Assembly: GCA_009698615.1 (NCBI GenBank)
Contig: WLPU01000017.1
Location: 1-32,528 of the forward strand
DNA from: Actinomycetota bacterium
Lineage (GTDB): Bacteria; Actinomycetota; Actinomycetes; Nanopelagicales; Nanopelagicaceae
Direction of reading: 5' to 3'
Length of the DNA stretch: 32,528 bases
Shown here: in pieces, positions 19,010 to 27,653 of the stretch
Numbering within the stretch: the first letter of the stretch is position 1
Layout of the letters: every line of letters begins with the position of its first letter
The notes under the pieces: model-generated
Databases searched by the model: none
The model's input: the letters and a program-made list of their open reading frames with translations, nothing else
What the model was told of the DNA's origin: nothing
Made by a program: the position numbers and the translations under genes

Positions 19010-19621
19010 ATGAATGAAACTTTGAAGGACTTGCAAGACCGATTGACAGACTGGTTCGATAGCCTGCATTTTTCAAGAGTTCAAAAACGATCTTTGGTAA
19101 TAGTCGCACTGATTGTTTGCCTCATTTCTGGAGCGCTGGTGTTCCGCGGAAACTCACAAAGTGTTGCAATCGCACCGCCGGTTGCAATATCGGCCCCACA
19201 ACTTGTAACAGTAGATGTCGCTGGTGGAGTCAATAAGCCGGGGGTCTATTCGATAGCAACAAGCTCGCGGGTGATCGATGCAATAAATGCAGCAGGTGGT
19301 GCTAAAACTGGGGCAGATCTCAGCGATATCAATTTGGCTCGCATTGTTAAAGATGGCGAGCAGATATATGTAACGCCAGTTGCTGTCGGAAGTAAATCGG
19401 CGGCAACGAGTATGCCTGCCAAGAAGGTGGGTCCGATCAATATCAACAGGGCTTCGCTTCGCGAATTCGATTCCTTACCTGGAATTGGCCCGGTACTGGC
19501 AATGCGGATATTTACTTATCGAAAAGTTTATGGGCCATTCACATCGATTGAAGATCTTCAGAAGGTTTCTGGGATTGGAAGCGCGAAATTCGCAGAATTG
19601 AAGAGCAAAGTACGAGTTTAA
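19010..19621 (+). CDS. comEA: ComEA family DNA-uptake protein
   Basis: ComEA binds incoming double-stranded DNA at the outer face of the membrane during natural transformation. The 203-residue protein has a cytoplasmic N-terminus, one membrane segment (about 26-46), a SLBB-like domain starting VTVDVAGGVNKPGVYSI (about 66-125) and a C-terminal double helix-hairpin-helix domain with PGIGP and SGIGSAKFAEL, the DNA-binding part. Length and layout are those of Gram-positive and actinobacterial ComEA. It is followed directly by comEC, whose coding frame starts at or before its stop. Confidence 0.92.
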   Translation: MNETLKDLQDRLTDWFDSLHFSRVQKRSLVIVALIVCLISGALVFRGNSQSVAIAPPVAISAPQLVTVDVAGGVNKPGVYSIATSSRVIDAINAAGGAKTGADLSDINLARIVKDGEQIYVTPVAVGSKSAATSMPAKKVGPININRASLREFDSLPGIGPVLAMRIFTYRKVYGPFTSIEDLQKVSGIGSAKFAELKSKVRV

Positions 19622-19716
19622 AAGATTATCGAGCATTAGTTCTTGGTTCTGCAATCTGGATTGGCGCGCTGAGCCAAAGTTGGATTTCACCTTGGCGCGT
19701 CACTGCATTCTGTGCT

Positions 19717-21903
19717 TTGGGCACAATTCTTAGCGCTCAACGCCGTAAAGGTTTAGCAGTTGTAATCGCGTTAGCTCTTTTGCTCGGATCAGGTGTTATG
19801 TCGCTTCGACAGATGAGCATTGAAAATTCGGCAACACGAAAGTTTATGCAATCAAATTCTGTGATGGTATTGCAGGTAAATACAGATCCCACTTTGACCA
19901 AGCCGAAAGTATTTGGCTCCACCCTTGCCCCTGATACTTACTCTTTTCTCGCAACTGCTCTTGGTGTTGGCGAGATGAGTATTGAATATCACTTGCGCAT
20001 TCCGATAAGGGTTATTACTCAGGATCTACGTGCAAGCACATTGTTACCAGGTCAACTTTTTAGGGCCAAAGGAACCCTTCGCCCAAGCAAAGAAGGACGG
20101 GTCGCCGGAATGTTTCTTGTACGCGGCGCTATTGAGGTGAAGACCCAAAGTTCGCGTTGGGCGCGCACCCTGGGTTCCATTCGGTTGCATCTTCGTGAAA
20201 TCAGCCAAGGTGGAGATGGCGGCGCACTCATACCCGGCATGGTGCTGGGCGACACTTCGTTGCAAAGTACACAGTTTCGTACTGCTATGCGTCGTTCAGG
20301 CCTGACACATCTCACCGCAGTCAGCGGTGCCAATTTTGCGATCATTTCAATATTTGTTCTTTGGTGCATGCAGTGGTTTTTTCGAACACTTCGCTGGCGA
20401 ATTATCGTTACCTCTATTGCACTAGCTGGTTTTATCTGCTTGGTACGTCCTTCTCCATCGGTCTTACGAGCTGCGGCGATGGCCAGCGTTGTTCTCTTTG
20501 CACGCGCTGTTGGCAAACGAAGTGACGCCTTAGCTGCACTTGGCTTTGCAATCGCGGCAGTAGTCATTGGCGATCCTTGGCAGGCGCGTGATCCAGGCTT
20601 TGCTCTTTCGGTACTCGCAACCTCTGGGTTGTTATTGCTTGCACCACGAATTCGTAAGTGGCTTTCAAAGTTCATTCCACTTTCGATTGCAGGAGCACTG
20701 AGCGTGCCAATTGCTGCAGTAGTGCTCTGCTCTCCGATATTGGTAGCCCTGTCTGGATACCTCGGCCCTATGACGATTATCGCAAATCTACTTGCAGCAC
20801 CAGTAGTTGCTCCTATTACCGTTCTGGGCTTTATTGCGGCGTTATTTGCTCCAAATTTTCCATTAATCGCCCACCTGCTCGTCAGCCTTATTCGGATTCC
20901 GGCAGCCTGGATTGCACTCGTCGCACAGCGCTCTGCTCGTTTTCCAGTCGTGGAAATCTCTACAGGCCTTACTGGATTTTTAGTTGCGTTTATTTTTCTT
21001 GTTGTGACAGCGATTGTTTTTATGAAACGAAAGAAACTTGCGTTGGTTGCCTTAGCATTTCTACTGTTGATTTCGTGGTGGGCGAAGTGGCCAGGACAGC
21101 AGTGGCAGGTGGCAAATTGTGATGTGGGTCAAGGAGATTCCATGGTGATCAATCTTGGAAACCATCGCGCCATAGTTATTGATGCTGGCCCAGATCCAAC
21201 TTTGGAGGAGCGATGCCTTAATCAACTGGGTGTTCGAGAAATTCCGCTTCTCGTCCTGTCGCATTTTCATGCAGATCACGTTGAAGGCGTTGCTGGACTC
21301 ATCAATCATCGACGAGTTTCCCAAGTTTGGGTGAGCAGTAATAGTGAACCGGCGTTCGAAAGTGCACGTGTGCATCAGTGGCTTGTCGGCGTTTCTTGGG
21401 TGGTTGTCACTGCTGGTATGTCCATGAAGATCCAGAGTCAGCGAGGCGAAATATTCGCCAAAGTTCTCTGGCCAGATGCAGGGGATCACTCATTTGGTGA
21501 TCTACCAGGGGATGGATCGGCTATAAATAATTCAAGTATTGCATTGACAATAAGTTCCATAGATTTTTCCCTCTTTAGCGGAGGTGATCTAGAGCCACCC
21601 GCCCAAGCCGAGATTGCTAGCGCTTTGTCGCATGTAGATATCTATAAAGTCTGCCACCATGGTTCGGCCTATCAAGATGCAACCTTCATGTCGCATTTAT
21701 CGCCTTCTGTCTCAATCATCAGCGTTGGGACGGGTAATAGTTATGGTCATCCCGCAGCGCAAACGATCCGATCGCTGACTAGACTCGGCAGTGTTATTTA
21801 CCGAACCGACCGAAGCGGCGCCATTGCAGTGAGTGCGCGCAAGCATCGCTTACAAGTTCGCACAAGTGCTGGTGCATGGTGGCAGAAAGTGAGGCTGGGA
21901 TGA
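19717..21903 (+). CDS. comEC: ComEC/Rec2 DNA-uptake channel (true start upstream of the first TTG)
   Basis: ComEC forms the membrane channel for single-stranded DNA import. From the first standard start (TTG 19717) the chain is 728 residues: an N-terminal DUF4131/OB region, a Competence domain of several membrane helices (about 175-455) and a C-terminal metallo-beta-lactamase-like domain with LSHFHADHVEGV. The frame stays open back to 19552, and 19621-19716 encodes a hydrophobic stretch (RALVLGSAIWIGAL and onward) that looks like the usual first ComEC helix. That region contains no ATG, GTG or TTG; ATT codons at 19588 and 19597 and a CTG at 19669 are the only near-starts. The stop overlaps holA. 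Confidence 0.9.
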   Translation: MGTILSAQRRKGLAVVIALALLLGSGVMSLRQMSIENSATRKFMQSNSVMVLQVNTDPTLTKPKVFGSTLAPDTYSFLATALGVGEMSIEYHLRIPIRVITQDLRASTLLPGQLFRAKGTLRPSKEGRVAGMFLVRGAIEVKTQSSRWARTLGSIRLHLREISQGGDGGALIPGMVLGDTSLQSTQFRTAMRRSGLTHLTAVSGANFAIISIFVLWCMQWFFRTLRWRIIVTSIALAGFICLVRPSPSVLRAAAMASVVLFARAVGKRSDALAALGFAIAAVVIGDPWQARDPGFALSVLATSGLLLLAPRIRKWLSKFIPLSIAGALSVPIAAVVLCSPILVALSGYLGPMTIIANLLAAPVVAPITVLGFIAALFAPNFPLIAHLLVSLIRIPAAWIALVAQRSARFPVVEISTGLTGFLVAFIFLVVTAIVFMKRKKLALVALAFLLLISWWAKWPGQQWQVANCDVGQGDSMVINLGNHRAIVIDAGPDPTLEERCLNQLGVREIPLLVLSHFHADHVEGVAGLINHRRVSQVWVSSNSEPAFESARVHQWLVGVSWVVVTAGMSMKIQSQRGEIFAKVLWPDAGDHSFGDLPGDGSAINNSSIALTISSIDFSLFSGGDLEPPAQAEIASALSHVDIYKVCHHGSAYQDATFMSHLSPSVSIISVGTGNSYGHPAAQTIRSLTRLGSVIYRTDRSGAIAVSARKHRLQVRTSAGAWWQKVRLG

Positions 21904-22838
21904 GTATTTATCTCCTCTTGGGCTCTGAATCTGCGTTAGCTGATCGTGCACTTTCTAAGTTAGTAGCCTCGCTCAAGGAAGATAAAACAGAGATCACCAC
22001 TATTTTTGCAGCTGATGCAATCGTGGGGGACATTGCTGACGCGCTTGCTCCCTCTTTATTTTCTGAAAAGCGGGCGCTCATTATTCGCGACCTTCAAGAT
22101 TTGTTGATGGAGGTTCAAGACGAACTCACACGGTATTTAGATGACGTCGATCCCACAATGACTGTGATTTTCGTTCATAAGGGTGGAGTAAAAGGTAAAG
22201 CGCTTTTAGATAAAATTAAGAAGACCAAGGCTCAAATCATCGCTTGCGATCCGCTGAAGAAAGAGTCCGAAAAGCAAGAATTTGTCCGCAACTTTCTTTT
22301 GGACTTAGGCAGGAAAGCAACACCTGGTGGCGTGACCGCTCTGGTAAACGCGGTCGGTAATGACCTACGGGAACTCAGCGCTGCGTGTAGTCAGATTGCT
22401 GCCGATACAAAAGGCGTGATTGATGAGGCGATGATTGATAAATATCACCAAGGTCGGATTGAAACGACCGGTTTTGATGTGGCCGATGCTGCTCTTGATG
22501 GAAATGTTTCAAAGGCAATATTGGCGCTTCGAAATGCACTTGCCACAGGAACCGATCCAGTCATGATTACCAGTGCGATTGCATCTGGGATTAGGGCAAT
22601 TGCGAAAGTCTCTGGTGCAAGTAGAGGCGTCAAATCTTTCGAACTCGCAGGCACTTTAGGAATGGCGCCGTGGCAAATAGATAAAGCGCGCCGTCAATTA
22701 GCGGGGTGGACACCGCGCGGTATCAGCGATGCAGTAGGTGCAATCGCACAAGCCGATGCTGCGGTTAAAGGAGCAGCGGTGGATCCGATCTATGCCCTTG
22801 AGCGGGCAGTGATGGAAATTGCTCGGGCCAGGGCTTAA
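21900..22838 (+). CDS. holA: DNA polymerase III delta subunit
   Basis: HolA is the clamp-loader subunit that opens the beta sliding clamp. The 312-residue protein begins MSIYLLLGSESALADRALSKL, as the family does. It has VIFVHKGGVKGKALLDKI in the middle, and the C-terminal collar helices (DAALDGNVSKAILALRNALATG, MAPWQIDKARRQL) are recognisable. ATG 21900 overlaps the comEC stop (ATGA); an in-frame ATG 24 bases earlier is less likely. The comEC-holA-rpsT order is widely conserved in bacteria. Confidence 0.92.
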   Translation: MSIYLLLGSESALADRALSKLVASLKEDKTEITTIFAADAIVGDIADALAPSLFSEKRALIIRDLQDLLMEVQDELTRYLDDVDPTMTVIFVHKGGVKGKALLDKIKKTKAQIIACDPLKKESEKQEFVRNFLLDLGRKATPGGVTALVNAVGNDLRELSAACSQIAADTKGVIDEAMIDKYHQGRIETTGFDVADAALDGNVSKAILALRNALATGTDPVMITSAIASGIRAIAKVSGASRGVKSFELAGTLGMAPWQIDKARRQLAGWTPRGISDAVGAIAQADAAVKGAAVDPIYALERAVMEIARARA

Positions 22839-22839
22839 A

Positions 22840-22868
22840 GCGCTCACAAATCTGCTCAATTTGAGCGC
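22840..22868. repeat. Nested inverted repeats between holA and rpsT
   Basis: GCGCTCA (22840-22846) and TGAGCGC (22862-22868) form 7-base arms with a 15-base loop. Within this, GCTCAA-T-TTGAGC (22854-22866) is a perfect 13-base dyad that covers the proposed rpsT -35. The outer pair could end the comEA-holA transcript; the inner dyad looks more like a protein site. No T-run follows. Confidence 0.4.
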
Positions 22869-22890
22869 AAGTAGGTCTCGCTGGTAGCCT
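22861..22890 (+). promoter_or_regulatory. rpsT promoter (-35 TTGAGC, -10 TAGCCT)
   Basis: TTGAGC (22861-22866), an 18-base spacer and TAGCCT (22885-22890) form a good housekeeping-type promoter. Transcription would begin near 22897, giving a leader of about 60 bases before the rpsT GTG. This is one of the few genes here with a long leader. Confidence 0.55.
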
Positions 22891-22958
22891 TCACCCTCTT
22901 AGATCCACACTCATCAGAGTCGGACAATCACCAATGAATTAGGACAGGACAAGCGCAC

Positions 22959-23228
22959 GTGGCAAATATCAAGTCGCAGATCAAGCGGGTTAAGACCAAT
23001 GATAAAGCACGCCTTCGTAACAAGGCAGTGAGCTCTTCTATCAAGACCGCTGTTCGCAAGTTTCGCGATGCCGTTACTGCCGGTGATGCCAAAGTAATTA
23101 CAACCGAACTTCGTAGCGCATCACAAGCACTCGATGTCGCTGTTGCCAAAGGCGTCCTTCACAAGAATGCAGCTGCCAACAAGAAATCTTCAATGGCTAA
23201 ATCGGCTACCAAAGCCGGCGTTCGTTAA
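22959..23228 (+). CDS. rpsT: 30S ribosomal protein S20
   Basis: S20 binds 16S rRNA and helps assemble the small subunit. The 89-residue protein is lysine-rich and helical, beginning [22 protein letters not shown] and ending with the typical [14 protein letters not shown]. The start codon is GTG, preceded by an AGGACAGGA SD at 22941-22949. A minimal ATG-AAT-TAG reading frame lies just ahead of the SD. Weak start codons are known for rpsT in other bacteria and fit autogenous control, but that is inference here. Confidence 0.95.
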   Translation: MANIKSQIKRVKTNDKARLRNKAVSSSIKTAVRKFRDAVTAGDAKVITTELRSASQALDVAVAKGVLHKNAAANKKSSMAKSATKAGVR

Positions 23229-23237
23229 TTATCTCTT

Positions 23238-23243
23238 TACTCT
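23238..23243 (+). promoter_or_regulatory. Possible -10 element TACTCT for lepA
   Basis: TACTCT (TANNNT) lies 17 bases before the lepA ATG, leaving a leader of about 10 bases that includes a GAGG SD at 23249-23252. No -35 is evident. lepA might instead be read through from rpsT, since only 32 bases separate the two genes. Confidence 0.3.
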
Positions 23244-23260
23244 AAAGCGAGGCTAGGTTC

Positions 23261-25132
23261 ATGCCTGCAATTTCACTTGCTAAGGCGCCGCAACCAGCAT
23301 CTACTGATCCCGCGCAGATCCGTAACTTTGCCATCATTGCTCATATTGATCACGGTAAATCCACGCTTGCTGATCGCATGTTGGGCATCACCGAAGTTGT
23401 AGACCCTCGCAATATGCGCGCTCAATATCTCGACCGCATGGATATCGAACGCGAACGCGGAATCACAATTAAGTCTCAAGCGGTGCGATTGCCATGGCGC
23501 TCAGGAATTGATGGCAAGGAATACATCCTCAACATGATTGATACACCTGGCCACGTGGACTTCACCTATGAAGTTTCGCGCTCGCTGGCTGCAAGTGAGG
23601 GAGCAATTCTTTTAGTGGATTGCGCTCAAGGAATCGAAGCCCAAACTCTTGCAAATCTTTATCTTGCGATGGAAAACAATCTCAAGATTATTCCGGTGCT
23701 CAATAAAATAGATTTACCGGCCGCTCAGCCAGATAAGTTTGCGGCTGAATTGGCAAAACTCATTGGCTGCCAACCAGAAAATTGTCTTCGAGTCTCCGGT
23801 AAAACTGGCGACGGAGTCGCTGATCTTCTTGATCAAATCATTGAGCAAATACCTGCCCCGCAAGGTGATGCAAATGCGCCAGCTCGCGCGCTTATCTTTG
23901 ATTCTGTCTATGACGTCTACCGTGGAGTCGTTACATACGTGCGCGTCATTGATGGTCATTTATCTGCGCGAGATCAAATTCAGATGTTTTCAACTGGCGT
24001 GCGTCACGAAATGCTTGAAGTTGGCGTGATCTCTCCAGAACCGATGGCAAGCAAAGGTTTAGGGGTAGGTGAAGTTGGATACTTGATCACGGGCGTAAAA
24101 GATGTTCGGCAATCTCGAGTCGGAGATACCGTTACAAACTTCAATAACCCAACAAAGACAGCTTTAGCTGGATACAAAGACCCAAAGCCAATGGTTTTTT
24201 CTGGGCTATATCCGCTAGATGGCGCGGATTACCCGCTCCTTCGAGAGGCGCTGGATAAGTTGCAACTCAATGATGCTGCACTGGTTTATGAACCAGAGTC
24301 ATCGGCAGCCCTGGGATTTGGTTTTCGATGTGGATTTCTTGGATTACTTCACATGGAAATTGTCCGCGAGCGTCTTGAACGCGAAGCAAACTTAAGTCTT
24401 ATTTCGACTGCTCCCAACGTTGTCTATAACGTGAAATTAGATGATGGCAAGTCGATCGTCGTGACTAACCCCAGCGAATTTCCTGAAGGCAAAATCATGA
24501 GCGTTGAAGAACCAATTGTGCGCTCAACGATTTTGGCACCAAGTGAATTCATTGGTGTAATTATGGAACTTTGCCAACAACGTCGAGGAACTCTCCTTGG
24601 AATGGATTACCTATCTGAGGATCGCGTCGAGATCCGCTATACGTTGCCACTAGCTGAAATCGTTTTTGATTTCTTTGACAAATTGAAATCAAGCACACGT
24701 GGCTATGCATCTCTTGATTATGAATCAATTGGTGATGCCGAGGGCGAACTCGTTAAGGTAGACATCTTGCTCCAAGGCGAAGCGGTGGACGCATTTAGTG
24801 CCATCGTGCACAGGGATAAGGCCTATGCCTATGGCCTCATGATGACTGGCAAATTACGTGAACTCATTCCACGTCAACAGTTTGAAGTTCCAATTCAAGC
24901 AGCGATCGGCGCACGCATTATTGCTCGTGAAAATATTCGTGCAATCCGTAAAGACGTCTTGGCAAAATGTTATGGCGGAGATATCTCTCGAAAGCGCAAA
25001 CTCTTGGAAAAGCAAAAAGAAGGTAAGAAGCGCATGAAGATGGTCGGGCGCGTAGAAGTTCCGCAGGAAGCTTTCATCGCAGCTCTCGCTACTGATGCCG
25101 ATATCGAAAAGGCGAAAGCCGCTCGGAAGTAA
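23261..25132 (+). CDS. lepA: Elongation factor 4 (LepA)
   Basis: LepA is a translational GTPase that acts on stalled or misplaced ribosomes and in 30S biogenesis. The 623-residue protein carries AHIDHGKS (27-34), [13 protein letters not shown] (94-101), NKIDLP and SGKTG, then domain II, the EF-G-like III and V domains and the LepA-specific C-terminus ([20 protein letters not shown]). It is slightly longer than average because of a short N-terminal extension. hemW follows after 2 bases, as in many actinobacteria. Confidence 0.95.
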   Translation: MPAISLAKAPQPASTDPAQIRNFAIIAHIDHGKSTLADRMLGITEVVDPRNMRAQYLDRMDIERERGITIKSQAVRLPWRSGIDGKEYILNMIDTPGHVDFTYEVSRSLAASEGAILLVDCAQGIEAQTLANLYLAMENNLKIIPVLNKIDLPAAQPDKFAAELAKLIGCQPENCLRVSGKTGDGVADLLDQIIEQIPAPQGDANAPARALIFDSVYDVYRGVVTYVRVIDGHLSARDQIQMFSTGVRHEMLEVGVISPEPMASKGLGVGEVGYLITGVKDVRQSRVGDTVTNFNNPTKTALAGYKDPKPMVFSGLYPLDGADYPLLREALDKLQLNDAALVYEPESSAALGFGFRCGFLGLLHMEIVRERLEREANLSLISTAPNVVYNVKLDDGKSIVVTNPSEFPEGKIMSVEEPIVRSTILAPSEFIGVIMELCQQRRGTLLGMDYLSEDRVEIRYTLPLAEIVFDFFDKLKSSTRGYASLDYESIGDAEGELVKVDILLQGEAVDAFSAIVHRDKAYAYGLMMTGKLRELIPRQQFEVPIQAAIGARIIARENIRAIRKDVLAKCYGGDISRKRKLLEKQKEGKKRMKMVGRVEVPQEAFIAALATDADIEKAKAARK

Positions 25133-25134
25133 TT

Positions 25135-26277
25135 GTGGAGTCTCTCTCTTTTTATGTCCATATTCCATACTGTCTAAAGCGTTGCGGCTACTGTGACTTC
25201 AACACCTATACCCCCGCGGAATTGCGCGAAGGTGCCTCACTCGAAATGGTCTCCAATGATTATATAGATGCTGTTTTGCGAGAGATCAATGTCGCCCACC
25301 TACAAGCCCCCGGGTCTGTACCCACAATATTTTTCGGAGGCGGAACGCCTAGTTTGTTGCCTGCTAAAGATTTAGGGCGAGTGATCACGGCCATCAAAGA
25401 GCGTTGGGAACTTTCCGTCGATTGCGAAATAACGCTTGAAGCAAATCCAGATTCAGTCGATGATGCCAAACTCTCTGCCTTCCTGGAGGCTGGGTTCAAT
25501 CGAATCTCTTTTGGAATGCAATCTGCAGTTCCTCATGTGTTACAGGTTCTAGATCGGACTCATAACCCCGATAACGTTGCTCGCGCTGTAGTAGGTGCTA
25601 GGCGAGCTGGTTTTGAAAGCGTGAGTGTTGATCTAATTTATGGGACTCCGGGAGAAACTTTGGAGGATTGGCACACCTCTGCAAGCGCTGCAATAGGACT
25701 TGGAGTTGATCACTTAAGTGCTTATGCACTCATTGTCGAATCTGGTACCAAGCTTGCCGCAAAGATTGCTCGCGGAGAATTATCAATGCCCAATGATGAT
25801 TTGATGGCTGACATGTATTTGCTCGTTGATTCGTTGGCTGAATCATCTGGAATGTCTTGGTATGAGTTAAGTAATTGGGCAAAACCCGGTCACGAATCTC
25901 GCCACAACATTGCTTATTGGAAAACTTCAAATTGGTGGGGTCTTGGCCCTGGTGCACATTCACATCTCAATGGAGTTCGGTGGTGGAATGTAAAGCACCC
26001 CAGTGCTTACAAGAGCGCTCTTTTTAGCGGTCAGAGTTCGATACAAGATCAAGAACAACTGACATCGTTGCAAATGCGTGATGAGAAAATCATGCTTTCA
26101 ATCAGAATGAGAGAAGGAATAGAACTCTCGACGCTTTCATCCGAGCAGGTGGGACGCGTTAAGGGATATTGCCAAAGCGGTCACCTCAGTGAGAGAAAAT
26201 GGCAGGCGGGTAGCTTGCAATTGACTCCACAAGGACGCCTCATCGCCGATCGAATCGTGCGTGAATTAGTTGTGTAG
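25135..26277 (+). CDS. hemW: Radical SAM coproporphyrinogen oxidase-like heme chaperone
   Basis: The 380-residue protein has the radical SAM cluster motif Cys13-x3-Cys17-x2-Cys20 followed by the aromatic DFNTYT, then FGGGTPSLL, and GMQSAVPHVLQVLDR, SVDLIYGTPGET and WGLGPGAHSH. This matches HemW, which traffics heme, rather than the HemN enzyme, whose motif has an extra cysteine. The start is a GTG two bases after the lepA stop, so it is probably coupled. The older label coproporphyrinogen III dehydrogenase may appear for the same gene. Confidence 0.9.
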   Translation: MESLSFYVHIPYCLKRCGYCDFNTYTPAELREGASLEMVSNDYIDAVLREINVAHLQAPGSVPTIFFGGGTPSLLPAKDLGRVITAIKERWELSVDCEITLEANPDSVDDAKLSAFLEAGFNRISFGMQSAVPHVLQVLDRTHNPDNVARAVVGARRAGFESVSVDLIYGTPGETLEDWHTSASAAIGLGVDHLSAYALIVESGTKLAAKIARGELSMPNDDLMADMYLLVDSLAESSGMSWYELSNWAKPGHESRHNIAYWKTSNWWGLGPGAHSHLNGVRWWNVKHPSAYKSALFSGQSSIQDQEQLTSLQMRDEKIMLSIRMREGIELSTLSSEQVGRVKGYCQSGHLSERKWQAGSLQLTPQGRLIADRIVRELVV

Positions 26278-26283
26278 TAACCT
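26278..26283 (+). promoter_or_regulatory. Possible -10 element TAACCT before the DoxX-like gene
   Basis: TAACCT sits just after the hemW stop and ends 8 bases before the ATG at 26292. The spacing is slightly long for a leaderless start; no SD is seen. Confidence 0.3.
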
Positions 26284-26291
26284 CTAGTCCT

Positions 26292-26630
26292 ATGCATACA
26301 ACACATGTCGTCCTCGTCTCATTACTGGCTTTAATCTTTTTGATCTCCGGCCTTTCAAAAGCTAGCGGTAACCCTAAAGGTTTATCGGGCACTCGCGATG
26401 TCAATGTTCCTGATCAACTTGCCCGTTTCATTGGAGCATGGGAAGCGCTGGCTGCACTTGCGCTGGTGATAGGTCTACGTGCCACTTTCATCCAGTGGGG
26501 CGCACTCATCGTTTTATGGGTGACCATGGGTGGAGCGATCTATGCTCACTTTCGCGCAGAGAAAGTTAAAACTGCGGTGCCTGCTTTCATTCTCCTGACA
26601 CTTATTTCAATAGCACTCGTCACTATTTAG
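26292..26630 (+). CDS. DoxX-like small membrane protein
   Basis: The 112-residue protein is almost entirely hydrophobic, with about four membrane helices (roughly residues 5-20, 37-55, 60-78 and 92-110). The LSKASGN-type loop after helix 1 and the WEALAALALVIGL segment are like DoxX/DoxX-like proteins. The function is uncertain; family members have been tied to redox or thiosulfate metabolism in a few cases only. It lies between hemW and hrcA with very short gaps on both sides. Confidence 0.7.
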   Translation: MHTTHVVLVSLLALIFLISGLSKASGNPKGLSGTRDVNVPDQLARFIGAWEALAALALVIGLRATFIQWGALIVLWVTMGGAIYAHFRAEKVKTAVPAFILLTLISIALVTI

Positions 26631-26639
26631 GTACCTCGC

Positions 26640-27653
26640 ATGTCATCTCGCCGCCTTGAAATTCTTCGTGCAATTGTCGATGAGTACGTCGCAACGCAAG
26701 AACCCGTAGGATCTAAATCCATTGCAGATCGCCATGGCTTAGGCATTTCTCCAGCAACAATTCGCAACGAGATGGCCGTATTAGAAGAAGAGGGCCTGAT
26801 AACCCACCCGCATACAAGTGCTGGGCGCATTCCCACCGATCTTGGCTACAGAGTTTTTGTAGATAAGTTGGCAACAGTGAAGCCCCTCTCAGCTGCCGAG
26901 CGTCGTGCGATAGAAACTTTTCTCGAAGGCGCGTTAGATCTCGATGATGTGGTCATGCGAACAGTGCGATTGCTCGCCGATGTAACCAAGCAAGTTGCAG
27001 TTGTGCAGTACCCCTCGATTGTAAAATCCCGAGTGCGCCATGTGGAGCTGGTTTCACTCACGCCATCGCGCCTGATGGTCATCTTGATTACTGATGCTGG
27101 ACGAGTGGAACAACGGGTTTTGGAATTTGGCCATGATATTCCTGAAAACTTTCTAGCAAATCTGCGCACCCAACTCAATCAAACAACTGTGGGCCAACGT
27201 TTGACAGATGTGGAAGGCAAGTTGAGTACCTTGCTTGCAGGATTTAAGACAGGTGACCGACAAGATGTAGGAGTTATTATTTCTACAGTTGCAGAAATGT
27301 CGATGGAAAAACCCGAGGAGAAAGTTGTCTTGGCTGGAACCGCAAACTTGGCGCGCTTTCGCGAGGATTTCACTGCCCAAATTCATCCCATCCTTGAAGC
27401 GTTGGAAGAACAAGTTGTTTTATTGCGATTATTGGGAGATGTGAGCGACACCGTGCAGGTGCGTATTGGGCATGAGCAAAGCGAACAAAATCTGCGGCAA
27501 ACAAGTTTGGTGACCGTTGGGTACGGAAGTGACCTTAATCCCATGGGCGCACTGGGAGTTATAGGACCAACGCGCATGGATTACGCCGGATCTATTGCGG
27601 CGGTTTCAGCTGTGGCTCGTTATGTTGGACGCTATATGAATGAGAGCGTGTAG
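26640..27653 (+). CDS. hrcA: Heat-inducible transcription repressor
   Basis: HrcA represses chaperone genes by binding CIRCE operators. The 337-residue protein has an N-terminal winged helix (SSRRLEILRAIVDEYVATQEPVGSKSI, then SPATIRNEMAVLEEEGLI and HTSAGRIPTDLGYRVFVD), a GAF-like middle and the family C-terminus GALGVIGPTRMDYAGSI. Its stop overlaps the dnaJ GTG by one base. No full CIRCE (TTAGCACTC-N9-GAGTGCTAA) is seen upstream of this gene, so its targets are probably elsewhere, for example groES/groEL. Confidence 0.95.
   Translation: MSSRRLEILRAIVDEYVATQEPVGSKSIADRHGLGISPATIRNEMAVLEEEGLITHPHTSAGRIPTDLGYRVFVDKLATVKPLSAAERRAIETFLEGALDLDDVVMRTVRLLADVTKQVAVVQYPSIVKSRVRHVELVSLTPSRLMVILITDAGRVEQRVLEFGHDIPENFLANLRTQLNQTTVGQRLTDVEGKLSTLLAGFKTGDRQDVGVIISTVAEMSMEKPEEKVVLAGTANLARFREDFTAQIHPILEALEEQVVLLRLLGDVSDTVQVRIGHEQSEQNLRQTSLVTVGYGSDLNPMGALGVIGPTRMDYAGSIAAVSAVARYVGRYMNESV

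Noticed and set aside
18989-19010. TTAGCACC-N8-GGTGC before comEA resembles a CIRCE.
   Set aside because: Only 5 of the 9 arm positions pair, the spacer is wrong and the gene is not a chaperone gene.
19617-19623. TTTAAAA at the comEA stop looks like a -1 slippery heptamer that might join ComEA and ComEC.
   Set aside because: Its T-TTA-AAA phase is the comEC frame, not the comEA frame, so it cannot move ribosomes from comEA into comEC.
20052-20675. Long minus-strand open frame opposite comEC.
   Set aside because: It is a shadow of a clear ComEC coding region, has no SD or family features and is unusually rich in Arg, Ala and Ser.
26610-26618. ATAGCACTC resembles the left half of a CIRCE operator just before hrcA.
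   Set aside because: The right half (GAGTGCTAA) is missing at the required 9-base spacing, and the bases lie in coding sequence of the DoxX-like gene.
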